From: Scolanthus callimorphus
Lineage: Eukaryota; Cnidaria; Anthozoa; Actiniaria; Edwardsiidae
Direction of reading: 5' to 3'
Assembly: GCA_033964015.1 (NCBI GenBank)
Contig: CM066924.1
Span: 11,000,625-11,064,624 of the forward strand
DNA: 64,000 bases
The notes below the pieces were generated by a model. That model was not told the DNA's origin and did no database searches. It saw nothing but the letters and a program-made list of their open reading frames with translations. A program made the position numbers and the translations under genes. Below, piece after piece: positions 32,999-43,339 of the stretch. Position 1 is the stretch's first letter; each line of letters opens with the position of its first letter.

Positions 32999-33689
32999 AT
33001 TCGCCCTTCTTCTCTGAAACAAGCTCCGCCAGCCTGCTATGGAACTGTTGACATTCGTTTGCTATTCCACCTGTCGTACCAAAAACCAATGAAAGAGGTG
33101 ATTTTTTTTCATTCAAAACTTTATTTTCAAATACCGTTCATACCGCATCCATTACCTAATCCTACCAGCGATTCTGAATTATATTTTATTGCGTTATCTG
33201 CATTGTATTGATGGTAAACTGAGCCTTCTTTTGGCATTTTTTCGAACTAGAAAACCTTTTTTTCCTCCACAGATTAGGGAATTTTGCATTTTTTCGATAT
33301 CATTCCAAAGTACTGAGATTTTCGAAAACTCAATGGATGGCTTTCACAAACGAACGAAAAATAAAAAAATTATTGCCAAAAACAGAGTTCGGGTGCCACC
33401 TTTTATGACGCTATTTCCTTAATTTAAAATTTTTATCAGATCGAGAAAAGCATCCGTGAGGTGGGTATGGAGCTCTTTGAAATGCCAACATTTCAGTATG
33501 GAGAACGAGAAACATTTTTCTGTAGCAATGACGTCGCTATGAGGTCATGTGATGAATATTTTGCAAGACTTATAATTTTCCCTAGCAACGGCCCAAAAAG
33601 ATCTCAACACAGAAAAATATGTAACCGGCAGCTCCGCTTTTAGCCACTGGCTAAATCTTTATATTAATCTCTCTCTCTCTCTGAGGGAG
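32999..33689. other. intron sequence with palindromic repeat end
   Basis: No gene. 33632-33660 repeats, in reverse, the palindromic terminus of the 3997 and 7088 units (AGCTCCGCTTTTAGCCACTG, then GCTAAATCTTTATATT). 33667-33680 is a short CT microsatellite. Confidence 0.55.
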
Positions 33690-34692
33690 TATTCCCTGAT
33701 AAACTAAAAATTGCAAAATTGATACCTGTTTTTAAAGGTGGTGAATCAAAATATTTTTCTAACTATAGGCCTTTATCTTTGCTCTCTAATTTCTCAAAGT
33801 TCTTTGAAAGAGTAATGTATACTCGTATCATTGTTTTTGTAGATCGCATGGATATCTTATATTGCCGACAATTTGGCTTTCGAAAAAACTATTCTTTAGC
33901 TCTCTTTTAATTCATTTAATTAATAAAATTGCGTCAGCCATTGATCGCTGTGAATTTACAGTTGGGGGTATTTCTCGATCTCTCTAAGGCGTTTGATACC
34001 TTGGATCATGTGACTCTTTTTGAAAAATTGGAGCACTATTTTCAAGCCGCAAACAATGTGTTTTATTTGACTAAGCATGTTCCGACCAGCAACTTATCAG
34101 ATGCGGTGTCGCCCAGGTTCAATATTATTGCTGTTCATAGTATATATAAACGACCTTCCCAGAGTTACTAACTTAGCAGACTCTTTGCTTTTTGCAGATG
34201 ATACCAGTATTTTTTACTCAAACTCTGACCTAGAAAATCTGTCTTACAATATCTGTCTTAAATAACGAGCTCTCTGCTATTGGTCTCTACATGAAAGCCA
34301 ACAAACTTTCTGTAAATATTACCAAAACAAATTAGGTAATATTTAAATCGAGGCACTAAGTCGATTCGGCATTCAATCCCTTCATTAATTTTTAATAATA
34401 TTTCACTCAAACAAGAGAAGGCAGTCAAATTCTTGGGTGTCTTCATAGATGAAAATCTCGCCTGGAAGTACCATATAAATTAAATATGTAAAAAGATCGC
34501 AAAGTCTGTTGGCATCCTGTTCAGATCTCGTTTTTTTAGATCTCGTTTTTTTTAAATCACAATCTACTAAATTATCACTATACTATATCATAGTATACCC
34601 TATTTATCCTACTGCACAACAGTGTGGTCTTCAACGTATGCCTCCAATCTTAATAGAATGTTTTTACTTCAAAAGAGAGCTGTACGAATCAT
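33690..34692 (+). mobile_element. degenerate non-LTR retrotransposon (reverse transcriptase)
   Basis: Plus-strand segments in several frames follow RT order. 'KLIPVFKGGESKYFSNYRPL' is at about 33715, then 'QFGFRKNYS'. 'LQLGVFLDLSKAFDTLDHVT' (about 33959) carries the first catalytic aspartate. 'LLFADDTSIFY' (about 34185) carries the catalytic DD. 'KFLGVFIDENLAWKYHI' follows near 34430. Frameshifts and stops make it inactive. It resembles CR1/Jockey-like LINEs. The 3' end is cut by the repeat beginning at 34697. Confidence 0.85.
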
Positions 34693-34696
34693 TACA

Positions 34697-35603
34697 AACT
34701 AGCTGATGTCCGAGAAAAATTCACGGAGTATATAAAGGGAAAAATTTATTTTACTTGTGTTCTCTGTTAAAAAAAATCACAATGGCCAACATTACTAATG
34801 ACCTCCCATCAGCATGAGTTCCCCGTCCAACCATGCCGAAATAAATGAAGTGAGCCCAAAAGGATTTTTTTTGCACTGGTCTCCGCGCGTGAGACCGTCT
34901 CTCAAATCGGTCAAAGAACCAATTTCACTTCGGAATTGTTTGTATGTTTATCATATCTCAGTAAGGGGAGAGTTCTAAGGACTAAGAATTTTTTAGTTTA
35001 TGATTTATATTTTTTCGGCTTTGTCCCTCGCTTTAGAACTTAGCCCAAAGTGAATCTTTTCCAACAAAAACATGCCCACTGGAAGGATTTCCTCCTTCTC
35101 TTCGGGATTGTGTCCTTTGTTTTGCGATAGAGCCGTCAGGATTTATACTTAGAGAATATTATTCATGACTTTCACGGACTTTGTTTTGTAAATGTGTGTC
35201 ATTTCGACTTAGCGCGTGCTCTGAGGGAAGCAAGGTAGTGTGTTCATTTGTTGAAACTTGAATGAAAAATTTTCTCAGCTCAAATCTTTCGAGTTAGAAT
35301 TATCCTTGCACATTCGTGTATGTAATCTGTAAGAGAACCATTTAGGTTTGAATGTCTTTGGTACTTTCGGCTGCGCGAACTGAGTTCTTTTTTAGTTTAT
35401 GTGGGAGATTTCAACATGGCAGCGATGGCGGCTTTGTCCCTCGCTTAAGAAATCGCTTGAATTAGAACTTAGCCCAAGATGAATCACGTCCACTGTCCAG
35501 AGTTCCACCTTCTAATCAGGTCTGTGAACTTCTTTTGGCGGCACAGGTTCAGGGCTAAGCTGAGTGAGTGCGGACACGATTTCTCTTACGGTAATAATAT
35601 ATA
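34697..35603 (+). repeat. hairpin-ended interspersed repeat, copy 2
   Basis: Starts ACTAGCTGATGTCCGAGAAA and keeps the landmark order of the 10583 copy ('GAGCCGTCAGGATTTATACT', 'GGCAGCGATGGCGGC', 'CGCTTGAATTAGAACTT') to about 35560. It is inserted at the broken 3' end of the LINE and stands head to tail with the next copy. Confidence 0.75.
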
Positions 35604-35604
35604 G

Positions 35605-36790
35605 ACTAGCTGATGCCCGTGAAAAATTCACGGAGTAAATAAAAGGGGAAATTTAATTTTCTTATATTATAGTCTCTTTTTTTAAAACGCCGAAAAAGTT
35701 TTCTTTTCTGCACTGGTCTCCCTGATATTCGTGCGACATGAGTCCGTCTCTCAAAATCGTCCAATTATACATGACTTAAGCCTGGTGCACTTTTGCGACA
35801 TAACAACATAAGAAAAATATCACGCGAACAAAATTCAATGGTTTCAAAACGTTGTAGTACACAAAAAATAACATAAGATTGCCGTTGGTGAAGTAATCTA
35901 ATGATGATCCATGGAAAATACTGATTCTTTCAATTATTTTCCCGTGCTTTTTTCGTTACAACATAACGTCCTTATGTCGTTATGTCGCTGGTGTGCACCG
36001 GGCATTAGCGCGCGCTCTGTTAAAAAGGCAGCATATGTGGTGCAAGTTTATTCAGGCTTGACTGATGAAAATTAAAAAACAAAAGTTCCAGCTCAAAGCT
36101 TTCGAATTAAAATTATACCTGCACATTCCTGTAGGTAATCTGTAACAGAACCATTCAGGTTTGAATGCCTATGGTGCTTTCGTATATGCGAACTGAGTTC
36201 TTCTTTAGTTTCTGTGGGAGATTTCAACACGGTGGCGTGTCCCTCGCTTAAGAAATCGCTTGAATTAGAACTTAGTCCAAGGTGAATACTTTCCAACAAA
36301 AACACGCCCACTGTGGAGATTTCCACTTAATCTTCAGGTTTGTGAACTTCGTTCTGCAATACAGCGTCAGGATTTATACTTTTTCATGGCCTTGGTTTGT
36401 GAAAATGTGTAATTTCGACTTGGCGCGCGCTCTGTTTGGGAAGCAAGGCAGTGTGTACGTTTGTTCAAACTTGAATGAAAATTTTTCTCAGCTCAAAGCT
36501 TTCGAATTAGAATTGTCCCTGCACTTTCCTATATGTAATCTGTAACAGGACCATCTAGGTCTGGATGTCTTATGGTGCTTTCGGCTGTGCGAACTGAGTT
36601 CTTTTTTAGTTTCTGTGGGAGATTTCAACATGGTCGCGATGGCGGCTTTGTCTCTCGCTTAAGAAATCGCTTGAATTAGAACTTAGCCCAAGATGAATCT
36701 TTTCCAACAAAAACACGCCCACTGTCGAGATTTCCACCTTTCCTTCAGGTCTGTGAACTTAGTTTGCCGGCACAAGATCTTGATCTTGTT
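35605..36790 (+). repeat. hairpin-ended interspersed repeat, copy 3, interrupted by a MITE
   Basis: Starts ACTAGCTGATGCCCGTGAA with the perfect stem CCGTGAA/TTCACGG. The downstream part is present as two partly redundant blocks (about 36100-36330 and 36340-36780), each with 'CGCTTGAATTAGAACTTAG'. A 230-bp foldback sits inside at 35778. Confidence 0.75.
35778..36007. mobile_element. foldback MITE (GCCTGGTGCAC ends)
   Basis: Left 'AAGCCTGGTGCACTTTTGCG' and 'ACATAACAACATAAG' mirror right 'CTTATGTCGTTATGTCGCTG' and 'GTGCACCGGGCATT'. It is nested in the surrounding repeat and therefore younger. A half copy of the right end occurs near 62915-62942. Confidence 0.8.
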
Positions 36791-36907
36791 ACAGTGATGA
36801 AGTGGTTCTCTTTTGACAGTGAGGTCAGCTAAGCAAAATAAAGTCTAAAATCTGATTTATACTATTGTTCCCTCTTGCCTTGATTTTTGGACAGTAACAT
36901 TTAAAAT

Positions 36908-37100
36908 CTGCACCCCCTGTTGAGGACCTCTGGAATTCCAAGGTGGATTGTCAAATGAAGCTTGGAATTCCAGGGTTGGCACCCTGAAAATACAAAATGG
37001 GTAAGCATAAATTCCAGGGTGGTCATGAAAAAATTCACTGGAAATCCAGGGTGGTTCAAAGGGGGGTTAGCTGTGACAAGGGCCCTCAACAGGGGGATGA
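36908..37100. mobile_element. foldback element (ACCCCCTGTTGAGG ends)
   Basis: 'ACCCCCTGTTGAGGACC' pairs with 'GGGCCCTCAACAGGGGG'. Between them are several 'GGAATTCCAGGGT' words, some in inverted pairs. MITE-like and non-coding. Confidence 0.7.
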
Positions 37101-38286
37101 AACTGCCCATTACTCTTTCTCAGATTTATTGAAACCTGCCCAATTACAATTACATGCTTTCATGAGAATAATGCAAATCTAAAAGAAGAATTTTTTCCCA
37201 ATCAGTACTAGGATTCCTTTTTGCTAGTAAACATGACAGCCTCTAATTACAACTATCCCTTGCATTTGCTTTTCTGACCAAAGTTTCTGTGTTCAAATAG
37301 CCAATAAATCATGTTTCAGACCTATGTATTTTGTCACTCATCCATTTCAAAGCCAGTATTAAAACAAAAAAAGAGAAACGAAAAAACAGTCAAGATTTGT
37401 GCAGACGTTTCAGACTCTTTACTTTCAGTCCTTCATCAGGGCGGTTATAGAAATCAGCCAGTAAAACCTAACTCATCCGCTTGCACAGGAAAGGCTTTGC
37501 GTATTGCTGCATATACACAGCCAGGAAGAGTACCCTCTTATTATTCCCCAGATAACCATACACCAGCTGAACAATTCACGATAGGACATCATGTAGATAT
37601 CTTGTGGGGATAAAAAGTAATATAATTAATATTGAAGATATTCAAGGTAAGACACTGGCAGAGTAGCAGTTCCACGTGAAAGGCCCTATGGTAAAGAGGT
37701 GTCTCATATCAATAAAAGGGTCTGAAAGAAACAATTTCACAATTTCGGAGTCTATATGTGACAACAATTTTTATTGCAGTGATGTCTTCATGAGGAAATT
37801 TACATTTGTAGGAATTCACTTTCTCTTTGTATAATTGGAGAAATGAAATTATGGGATTTCTTGCATTGCTAGATCCTTTATATATTTTTTTCTTGGAAAC
37901 ACTGATTGAAAAAAATGCATAATAATAGTTGATTTCTTGCATTGCTAGATCCTTTATATATTTTTTTCTTGACACACTGATTGAAAAAGAATGCATCCAG
38001 TCTGCTGATATTTTCTTTAGCCTTTGTGTTTGTCGCCGGACAATAACAGACTCCATTTTGATAGGCAAACTGGTTGGAAGCCGAGGTGCTGAGTTTCGCA
38101 GTTTAGAACCTCCCCGGGTGGTAGATCCTCGATTACTGTCTCGCTATTCAACGCATTATGAAATTGCGAAATCATAAACTTAATACAAGGAAACTCAAGG
38201 AGAATTGAAGAACGAGAGTTATCAATTGTTCGCCATATAAAATCTTGCACCTCGATCGAACGCCTGTGCCGCTTTGGTTTACTTAC
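37101..38286. other. intron sequence with a tandem duplication
   Basis: A 100-codon plus frame at 37311-37613 and a 119-codon minus frame (37709-38068) have no known motif; the latter runs through the 75-bp duplication at 37857-37997. Unrecognised. Confidence 0.4.
37857..37997. repeat. approximately 76-bp tandem duplication
   Basis: The block 'TTTCTTGCATTGCTAGATCC', continuing through 'TTTATATATTTTTTTCTTG' and 'ACTGATTGAAAAA', occurs twice in a row with very few differences. Confidence 0.9.
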
Positions 38287-38373
38287 CATTCTCCAACTCC
38301 CGTGAACCTTTGTCTCAGCTCTTCCTCGAGTGTTTTCTTTTCCTCTTCTTTTCTCTGTTAGTCGGCCAGCCAT
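38287..38373 (-). CDS. candidate short first coding exon, unknown gene
   Basis: ATG at 38373 opens 29 strongly basic codons (begins MAGRLTEKRRGKENTRGRAE) that end exactly at a consensus donor, AGAATG|GTAAGT. The downstream exon was not identified. Same strand as RecQ, so it could be a nested gene or an alternative first exon. It is short enough to be chance. Confidence 0.25.
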
Positions 38374-38829
38374 TCTTCGTCTGCGAGTCGAGCGGCTAAT
38401 CCATGTATGGCTCTAAAATGTTCCATTGAGTGAATGTTCCGGGTGAGTCGAGCCGAAACTTTCTTCTCGAGTTCTATTGGAGTTTTTCGTGTTCTGTATC
38501 ACTGAAATCTCGGCAAATCGCTTTGGCTTTGCAGCGAAGAACTTTTGTGCAAATCCGAATACTCTGTTGCACTCATAATAAACTTTTCTCGCTTTAAAAA
38601 CCTAAAAGAATGAAAGATTCCTGCGCTTGTTGTGACAGGTAGCACGCGCACCGGCTATCTTTGCGATGAGCGTGCGATCTCAAAACAATTAAATGCAGTC
38701 AGCGGAGTGTTTCGCTCAAAGATGGCGGGAAATTTCCAATATGAAATGATTCGTAAAAAATTCAGGATTTAACCGAATCAAAAAAAATTTTCACAGAAGC
38801 TCACTACTTGATTAGAGGATTTTGCTCAA
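38374..38829. other. intron sequence, nothing recognised
   Basis: No open frame of note and no inverted or direct repeat structure seen. Confidence 0.5.
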
Positions 38830-39150
38830 AAAGTCTCTCAAAAAGCATTAGAAGCAATTCACTATTCTTTTTCGAGATCCAAATATCTGGAACTCCCTAC
38901 CTTTATCTGTCGTATCATCTATTAACATCTCATCATTTAAAAGAAACTCACTGAATTTTTGCTTTCTCGTTAAATTTCTTGTAATCTTTATTTGTCTGTT
39001 TCGTGCTTGAATGTTAGTATAATTATTTAACTGTAAAGAGGGGCCTCCTCGCACAAGCCTGGTGGTTTTTTGAGGCCCTCTCGCCTCTATTTTTTGTGTA
39101 CTGCTTTTTGTATTTCTTACTTTATGGCAATAAAATTGAACTGAATTGTA
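38830..39150 (+). mobile_element. 5'-truncated LINE, 3' end and tail
   Basis: The plus frame contains 'FRDPNIWNSLPLSVVSSINI' and 'SSFKRNSLNFCFLVKFL', a LINE polyprotein C-terminus. It is followed by a 3' untranslated stretch ending in 'TTTATGGCAATAAAATTGAA' and a 'CTGAATTG' tail. Only the last approximately 320 bp inserted, the usual outcome of incomplete target-primed reverse transcription. The minus-strand frame over it is a shadow. Confidence 0.75.
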
Positions 39151-40091
39151 TCGAGCACTTGTCTGTCCTACCTGGATAGTTAGCGTCCTATTTTGGCTTC
39201 CGAATGTATTTTCCGTAGTTTCTGCAGTGCCATTTTGCAAAATTTGTACTTCGATCACGGAATGCCATGATTATTCGCTTCAGTTCCTTCAAGTTATGTC
39301 GATTCTGAGCAATGTTTTCTATCTTGCTTCAAGAGAAATGGCCTTATTTCACCAGATCTAAAATGGAAGGCAGCTATTTTGGATTTGCGTAGCCATTTAA
39401 GCCATACAAATGCGGAGATGTTCCACAACGAGCGTATCAATTCGGCAGTCAATGCGGTCCAGTGAAGGATCAAATTACGTGTTTACTTGTTACAGGAAAA
39501 GTTTTGATTGACAGGCGTGGTCGCGATCTTGAAACCTCGGGTCGTTTTTGAGATAAAACGCCCTATACTACCTTCATTTTCTTTGAAGACCCGGATAATT
39601 TTGGCAGTTCTCTAAAAATAACCCCTAAATCGCGTAGCAATGCCACATATTTTATTTCTCTAAGTAATAATCCCCAAAACACGTAGTAAACGCCACAAAC
39701 TACTACTATAGCGCTATTCACTGTTTATCAACATTGCCATTGTTATGCTAATGTGCCAACCGTAGATTGAATAGCTCCCTTTGTTCTGTGAACCAATAGA
39801 TCTCGGGTTGGCACATTAATAACAATGGATGACGTCAGCGTGAACAGCGCTATAAGGCAATAATGATTGTATTGTCATTTACGGCAGAAATGCCCTTATG
39901 TGCAGAATTAAGCCTCGTTCAGCCACTACAAAAGATAGCTGATCGACGGCGAGTAAATACCAACCATTTCTTCATTGCCTGGGCCCCCTGTGGTATTTGA
40001 TTACAAAATATGGCACTATTTTCTTTTCAAGTAAAATGTTCATTCTTCCAGGTCGATACTGTAAAAACTATTTTCTTCAAAACCAGGATAA
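39151..40091. other. intron sequence with one MITE
   Basis: Apart from the MITE at 39711 no structure or coding signal is evident. Confidence 0.5.
39711..39850. mobile_element. TA-flanked MITE (GCGCTATTCAC ends)
   Basis: Inverted termini GCGCTATTCACTG / GTGAACAGCGC, flanked by TA on both sides, 140 bp. 'GCCATTGTTAT' and 'ATAACAATGG' extend the inverted symmetry. Non-coding. Confidence 0.85.
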
Positions 40092-40745
40092 TGGCGCAGT
40101 AGTAGCTGCATGGGGTAATAGTGTGCGCAGTAGTAGCTGCATGGGGTAATAGAATGTGCAGTAGTAGCTGCATGGGGTAATAGTGTGCGCAGTAGTAGTT
40201 GCAAGGGGTAATAGTGTGCGCAGTAGTAGCTGCATGGGGTAATAGTGTGCGCAGTGGTAGCTGCATGGGGTAATAGAATGCGCAGTAGTAGCTGCATGGG
40301 GTAATAGTGTGTGCAGTAGTAGCTGCACGGGGTAATAGTGTGCGCAGTAGTAGCTGCACGGGGTAATAGTGTGCTCAGGCGTAGCTGCATGGGATAATAG
40401 TGTGCGCAGTAGTAGCTGCAGGGCTAATAGTGTGCGCAGAAGTAGCTGCCAGTGGTAAGTGTGCGCGGTAGTAGCTGCAGGGGTAAAAGTGTGCGCAGTA
40501 GTAGCTTCAGGGGTAATGGTATGCGCGCTCAGTAGTAGCTGCAAAGGGTAATCGTGTGCGCAGTAGTAGGTGCATGGGGTAATAGTATGCGCAGTTGTAG
40601 CTGCATAGTATTATAGTGTGCGCATTAGTAACTACAAGGGGTAATAGTGTGCACAGTAGTAGCTAATAGGGACATTAGTGTGCGCAGTATTAGCTAGAAG
40701 GGGGATCGTTGTGCGCAGTGGTAGCTATTAGGGTATCTTCGAGAC
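40092..40745. repeat. 31-bp minisatellite
   Basis: About 21 tandem units of roughly 30-31 bp with core GCAGTAGTAGCTGCATGGGG followed by TAATAGTGTGC. Units are most uniform in 40092-40400 and decay toward the right. Because the period is not always a multiple of three, all three minus frames stay open for over 100 codons. Those products (repeats of 'ATTAHTITPCSYYC') are taken as by-products, not genes. Confidence 0.95.
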
Positions 40746-40975
40746 AGTAAGATGTCAGCGATACTCGCTACGGGAGGTGATAATATTCGTAATTGCAGAC
40801 ACGAGGAATAAGAGTAGTAACTTTTGGGTGCGCAATATAGTTGGGTGCGCAATATAGATATGGTTGTGGGTGCGCTATATAGCAGGCACAACAGATAACA
40901 ATGTCAGCATGTCGTAGTGTCTGCTAATAGCACCATAGTAATTTCTTTTTTCTTCCCCTTTTCACCCTCTTGTAG

Positions 40976-41530
40976 CCCGACTGGGTCAAAGTATTAGAAG
41001 ACAAGATAAAAGCCATGGAACAAGAGAGGGCATCTGAGAGCTGCACTGTCGCATTAGCTTCCTTGAGGCGTTACCTTAACAGGCATATCATAATGTTCGA
41101 CCGGCTAGAGGTTATCGAACTCTTGCAGGCTCTTGTGAGGACATCACGTTCCCAGGCCCATGAGAAAGCGGAGGAGTATTCAGCCGCCCTCGATGAAGTC
41201 ACTGCTAGGCTCTCGTCTATCGAGGACGCTCAGCTCCAGCGGCTATTGGTCGGCCTTCTTGGTGACCCCATCCACGCCAAAGTGGCCAAAGAAGCTGCCT
41301 CGATTTTGAAGGGAGGGACCAAGCCTCAGCCGCTGTTGGGGCGTACCCTCAGGAGGAACAGCTCTGCCCCGTACCAATACGTGCAATGTTATAATTGTTA
41401 CAAGTGGGGTCATTATGCTAGAAGTTGCCCTCTCCGAACCGAAGGAATTTGGGCCGAGGACTGTGGAATGGAGCTCAATACTAACTTTCCTTATCTGAAT
41501 TGTACCCTGGATAATAGCAATAATAGATAA
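40976..41530 (+). CDS. terminal exon encoding a CCHC zinc-knuckle protein (gag-like)
   Basis: A strong acceptor, 'TTTTTTCTTCCCCTTTTCAC' then 'CCTCTTGTAG', precedes an intact frame in phase 0: 13 codons, an internal ATG at 41015, then 171 codons to TAA 41530. The N-terminal half is a charged, probably helical region ('EYSAALDEVTARLSSIEDAQ'). Residues about 125-138 are a perfect CX2CX4HX4C knuckle, 'CYNCYKWGHYARSC', which binds RNA or DNA. The GC content and codon use are higher than in the surroundings and the frame has no lesions, which argues for selection. It may be the gag of a retroelement (a DIRS-type RT remnant lies 3 kb downstream) or a domesticated gag. Upstream exons were not found. 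It is antisense within the RecQ intron. Confidence 0.6.
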   Translation, partial: PDWVKVLEDKIKAMEQERASESCTVALASLRRYLNRHIIMFDRLEVIELLQALVRTSRSQAHEKAEEYSAALDEVTARLSSIEDAQLQRLLVGLLGDPIHAKVAKEAASILKGGTKPQPLLGRTLRRNSSAPYQYVQCYNCYKWGHYARSCPLRTEGIWAEDCGMELNTNFPYLNCTLDNSNNR

Positions 41531-42859
41531 TAAAGATATAAACTAAGCAACGAGCTGGGATGTACAACCAGTCTGAATGAATTATAATTAAAGGTTCTTT
41601 GCATTTACGAAGTTTCCGCTCGTTAATTAGACCACCTTTTATACAGCATAATTGTTTGGTTAGTATATTCTTAGGCATCTATTCTCCACCCTTTATCCCT
41701 TCGGTGATCGGGGGGGCCTTATAGCGTCCACATGGACATAGTCCAAATCCGGATCACCGAAGGGTTGGGTTCCTTGTGTTTTGGTCTTGTCTCCTTGTTC
41801 GTCACCTTGGCCTTTTCGTTCATTTCTATGCAAATTGCCCCTCATTCGCAACAAGAGTTCACCTGGCTAAACCAACGTTAAGGCCGGTGTCGTTTTTAAC
41901 TCGTGCGATATGCTGAAAGCATATCAAACGAGTTATTGGAGTGGGAGAGCGAATTTCCTGTGTCGTTGTCGTTGTCGTTAGTTCAACCCGGGCAGCAGGA
42001 TAATACTTGGGTATCCGAAGCCTCGCAAGTTCCATTATGCTCCACTATTTGTCTGTATGTCTTTCTGCGTTGTACATAAAAGTCGAAACTTTCCACAAGA
42101 TTCCTTCTACCAGACAATATAAGCTTCAAAAAGTAAACAACAACATTTCTCACGGTAGGTATTTACGATTCGTAGAGTATTTTGGGTTGCCTGTGGATAA
42201 CAAGGGCAGTAGGATAATTAGAAGCCTCCGCAATTTCTATTTTGCTCAGCTGTTTTCCTTTATAATTTCTTTAGTTACTTGTAAATAGATGTCAAAAACT
42301 TTCCATAAGATTCGTTTTGACAGTGGAAATAAAAGCAACAAGTAAACAGTAACATTTCACAAGATTTATTTACAAGTGCAGCTTAATCTGGGCTACCTGT
42401 GTGCCGGAAGACCCTGGGAATAATGTTGCGAGAGAAATACCTTCTGACGCAATGAAATGGTCACTTTTTAGCAAACATATTGCAGCACTTCAAATAACAG
42501 TAAAAGGTAATTAGTCCTTATTTATCTGGCGATTATCTTGTCCTCTTTACTGAGGTTTAAGAGCCCTTTTCCAGCGTGAATTATAGTGTTGTTATTTACC
42601 GACTCAATCTCGTAGCAGCGTCGTAAAGTGTAGTTCGGTTACGAGAGAAAAAAAAAACTGGATTCGATTTCACTCTCGAAAAGGGCTCATAAAACTTGAG
42701 AAAAAAGGCAAGACCCTCGCCAGATATACTAGTACTAGTAACCTTTTGATATGATTTAAAGTGCTGGAATATTTTTCTGAAAACGTGACTATTTCATACT
42801 GTAATTCCACGCTCCAAGTTTTTGTTGAAAGATCTTGGTAATTTTTTTCTGTCATACAA
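41531..42859. other. intron sequence; one hairpin, diverged direct repeats
   Basis: 41698-41764 has a hairpin 'CTTCGGTGATC'/'GATCACCGAAG'. Two diverged direct copies (about 42080-42210 and 42285-42400) share 'AAACTTTCCACAAGATT'-type blocks. No gene recognised. Confidence 0.5.
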
Positions 42860-43108
42860 TGGGCAATTCCAGAGGTACCCTCCCCACGGGCGGCACTAGT
42901 TTTTGACCCCCCCACACATCCAGAATTTCCAAAATGGTTCCCCCCCCCATGCCTAAAGAATTCCGGGCAGGTTAAAGAAATCCAGCTTCGAAAATCCCCC
43001 TTGCAATCAGAATTCCGAGCTCTTAAAACCCCCCCATCCCATCGGAATTTCCAAATGCCGCCTGTAGGGGGGGGGGGGGGGGTACCTTTATTTTCTGGAA
43101 TTGCCCAA
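42860..43108. mobile_element. MITE of the TGGGCAATTCCAGA family
   Basis: Termini TGGGCAATTCCAGA and TTCTGGAATTGCCCA are perfect inverted repeats; 'GGTACC' and 'GCGGCA/TGCCGC' words are also mirrored. The interior has long C and G runs. Related to 13510-13965. Confidence 0.85.
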
Positions 43109-43237
43109 TGTACCTCATGTTATGAAAACTGCCTAGGACATAGACTGCTCCATTAATATCCATGCTGGAATGTACCCACAGGGATCTTTGTGTCAGCAGG
43201 GCCTTAAGGTTACTTTAGAATTTCCACAGAATATATA

Positions 43238-43339
43238 GAGCAGATTTCAGATGACTGTTGTGAGTAATTCAAATTACTTTGTGTTATTCAGAATTGGTGT
43301 AATCAATTTGCGATTGGATTCGCACAGTGAATTTTGCTC
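43238..43339. mobile_element. TA-flanked MITE, GAGCRGATTTC family, short copy
   Basis: 'GAGCAGATTTCAGATGACTG' at the left and a diverged 'CAGTGAATTTTGCTC' at the right, both flanked by TA. Relatives at 52593 and 62490. Confidence 0.65.

Noticed and set aside
37311..37613. 100-codon plus-strand gene
   Set aside because: No recognisable motif and no splice or promoter context; probably chance openness.
40027..40544. Minus-strand repeat 'proteins' of 110-155 residues
   Set aside because: By-products of the 31-bp minisatellite; three overlapping frames are equally open and encode the same repeat in shifted form.
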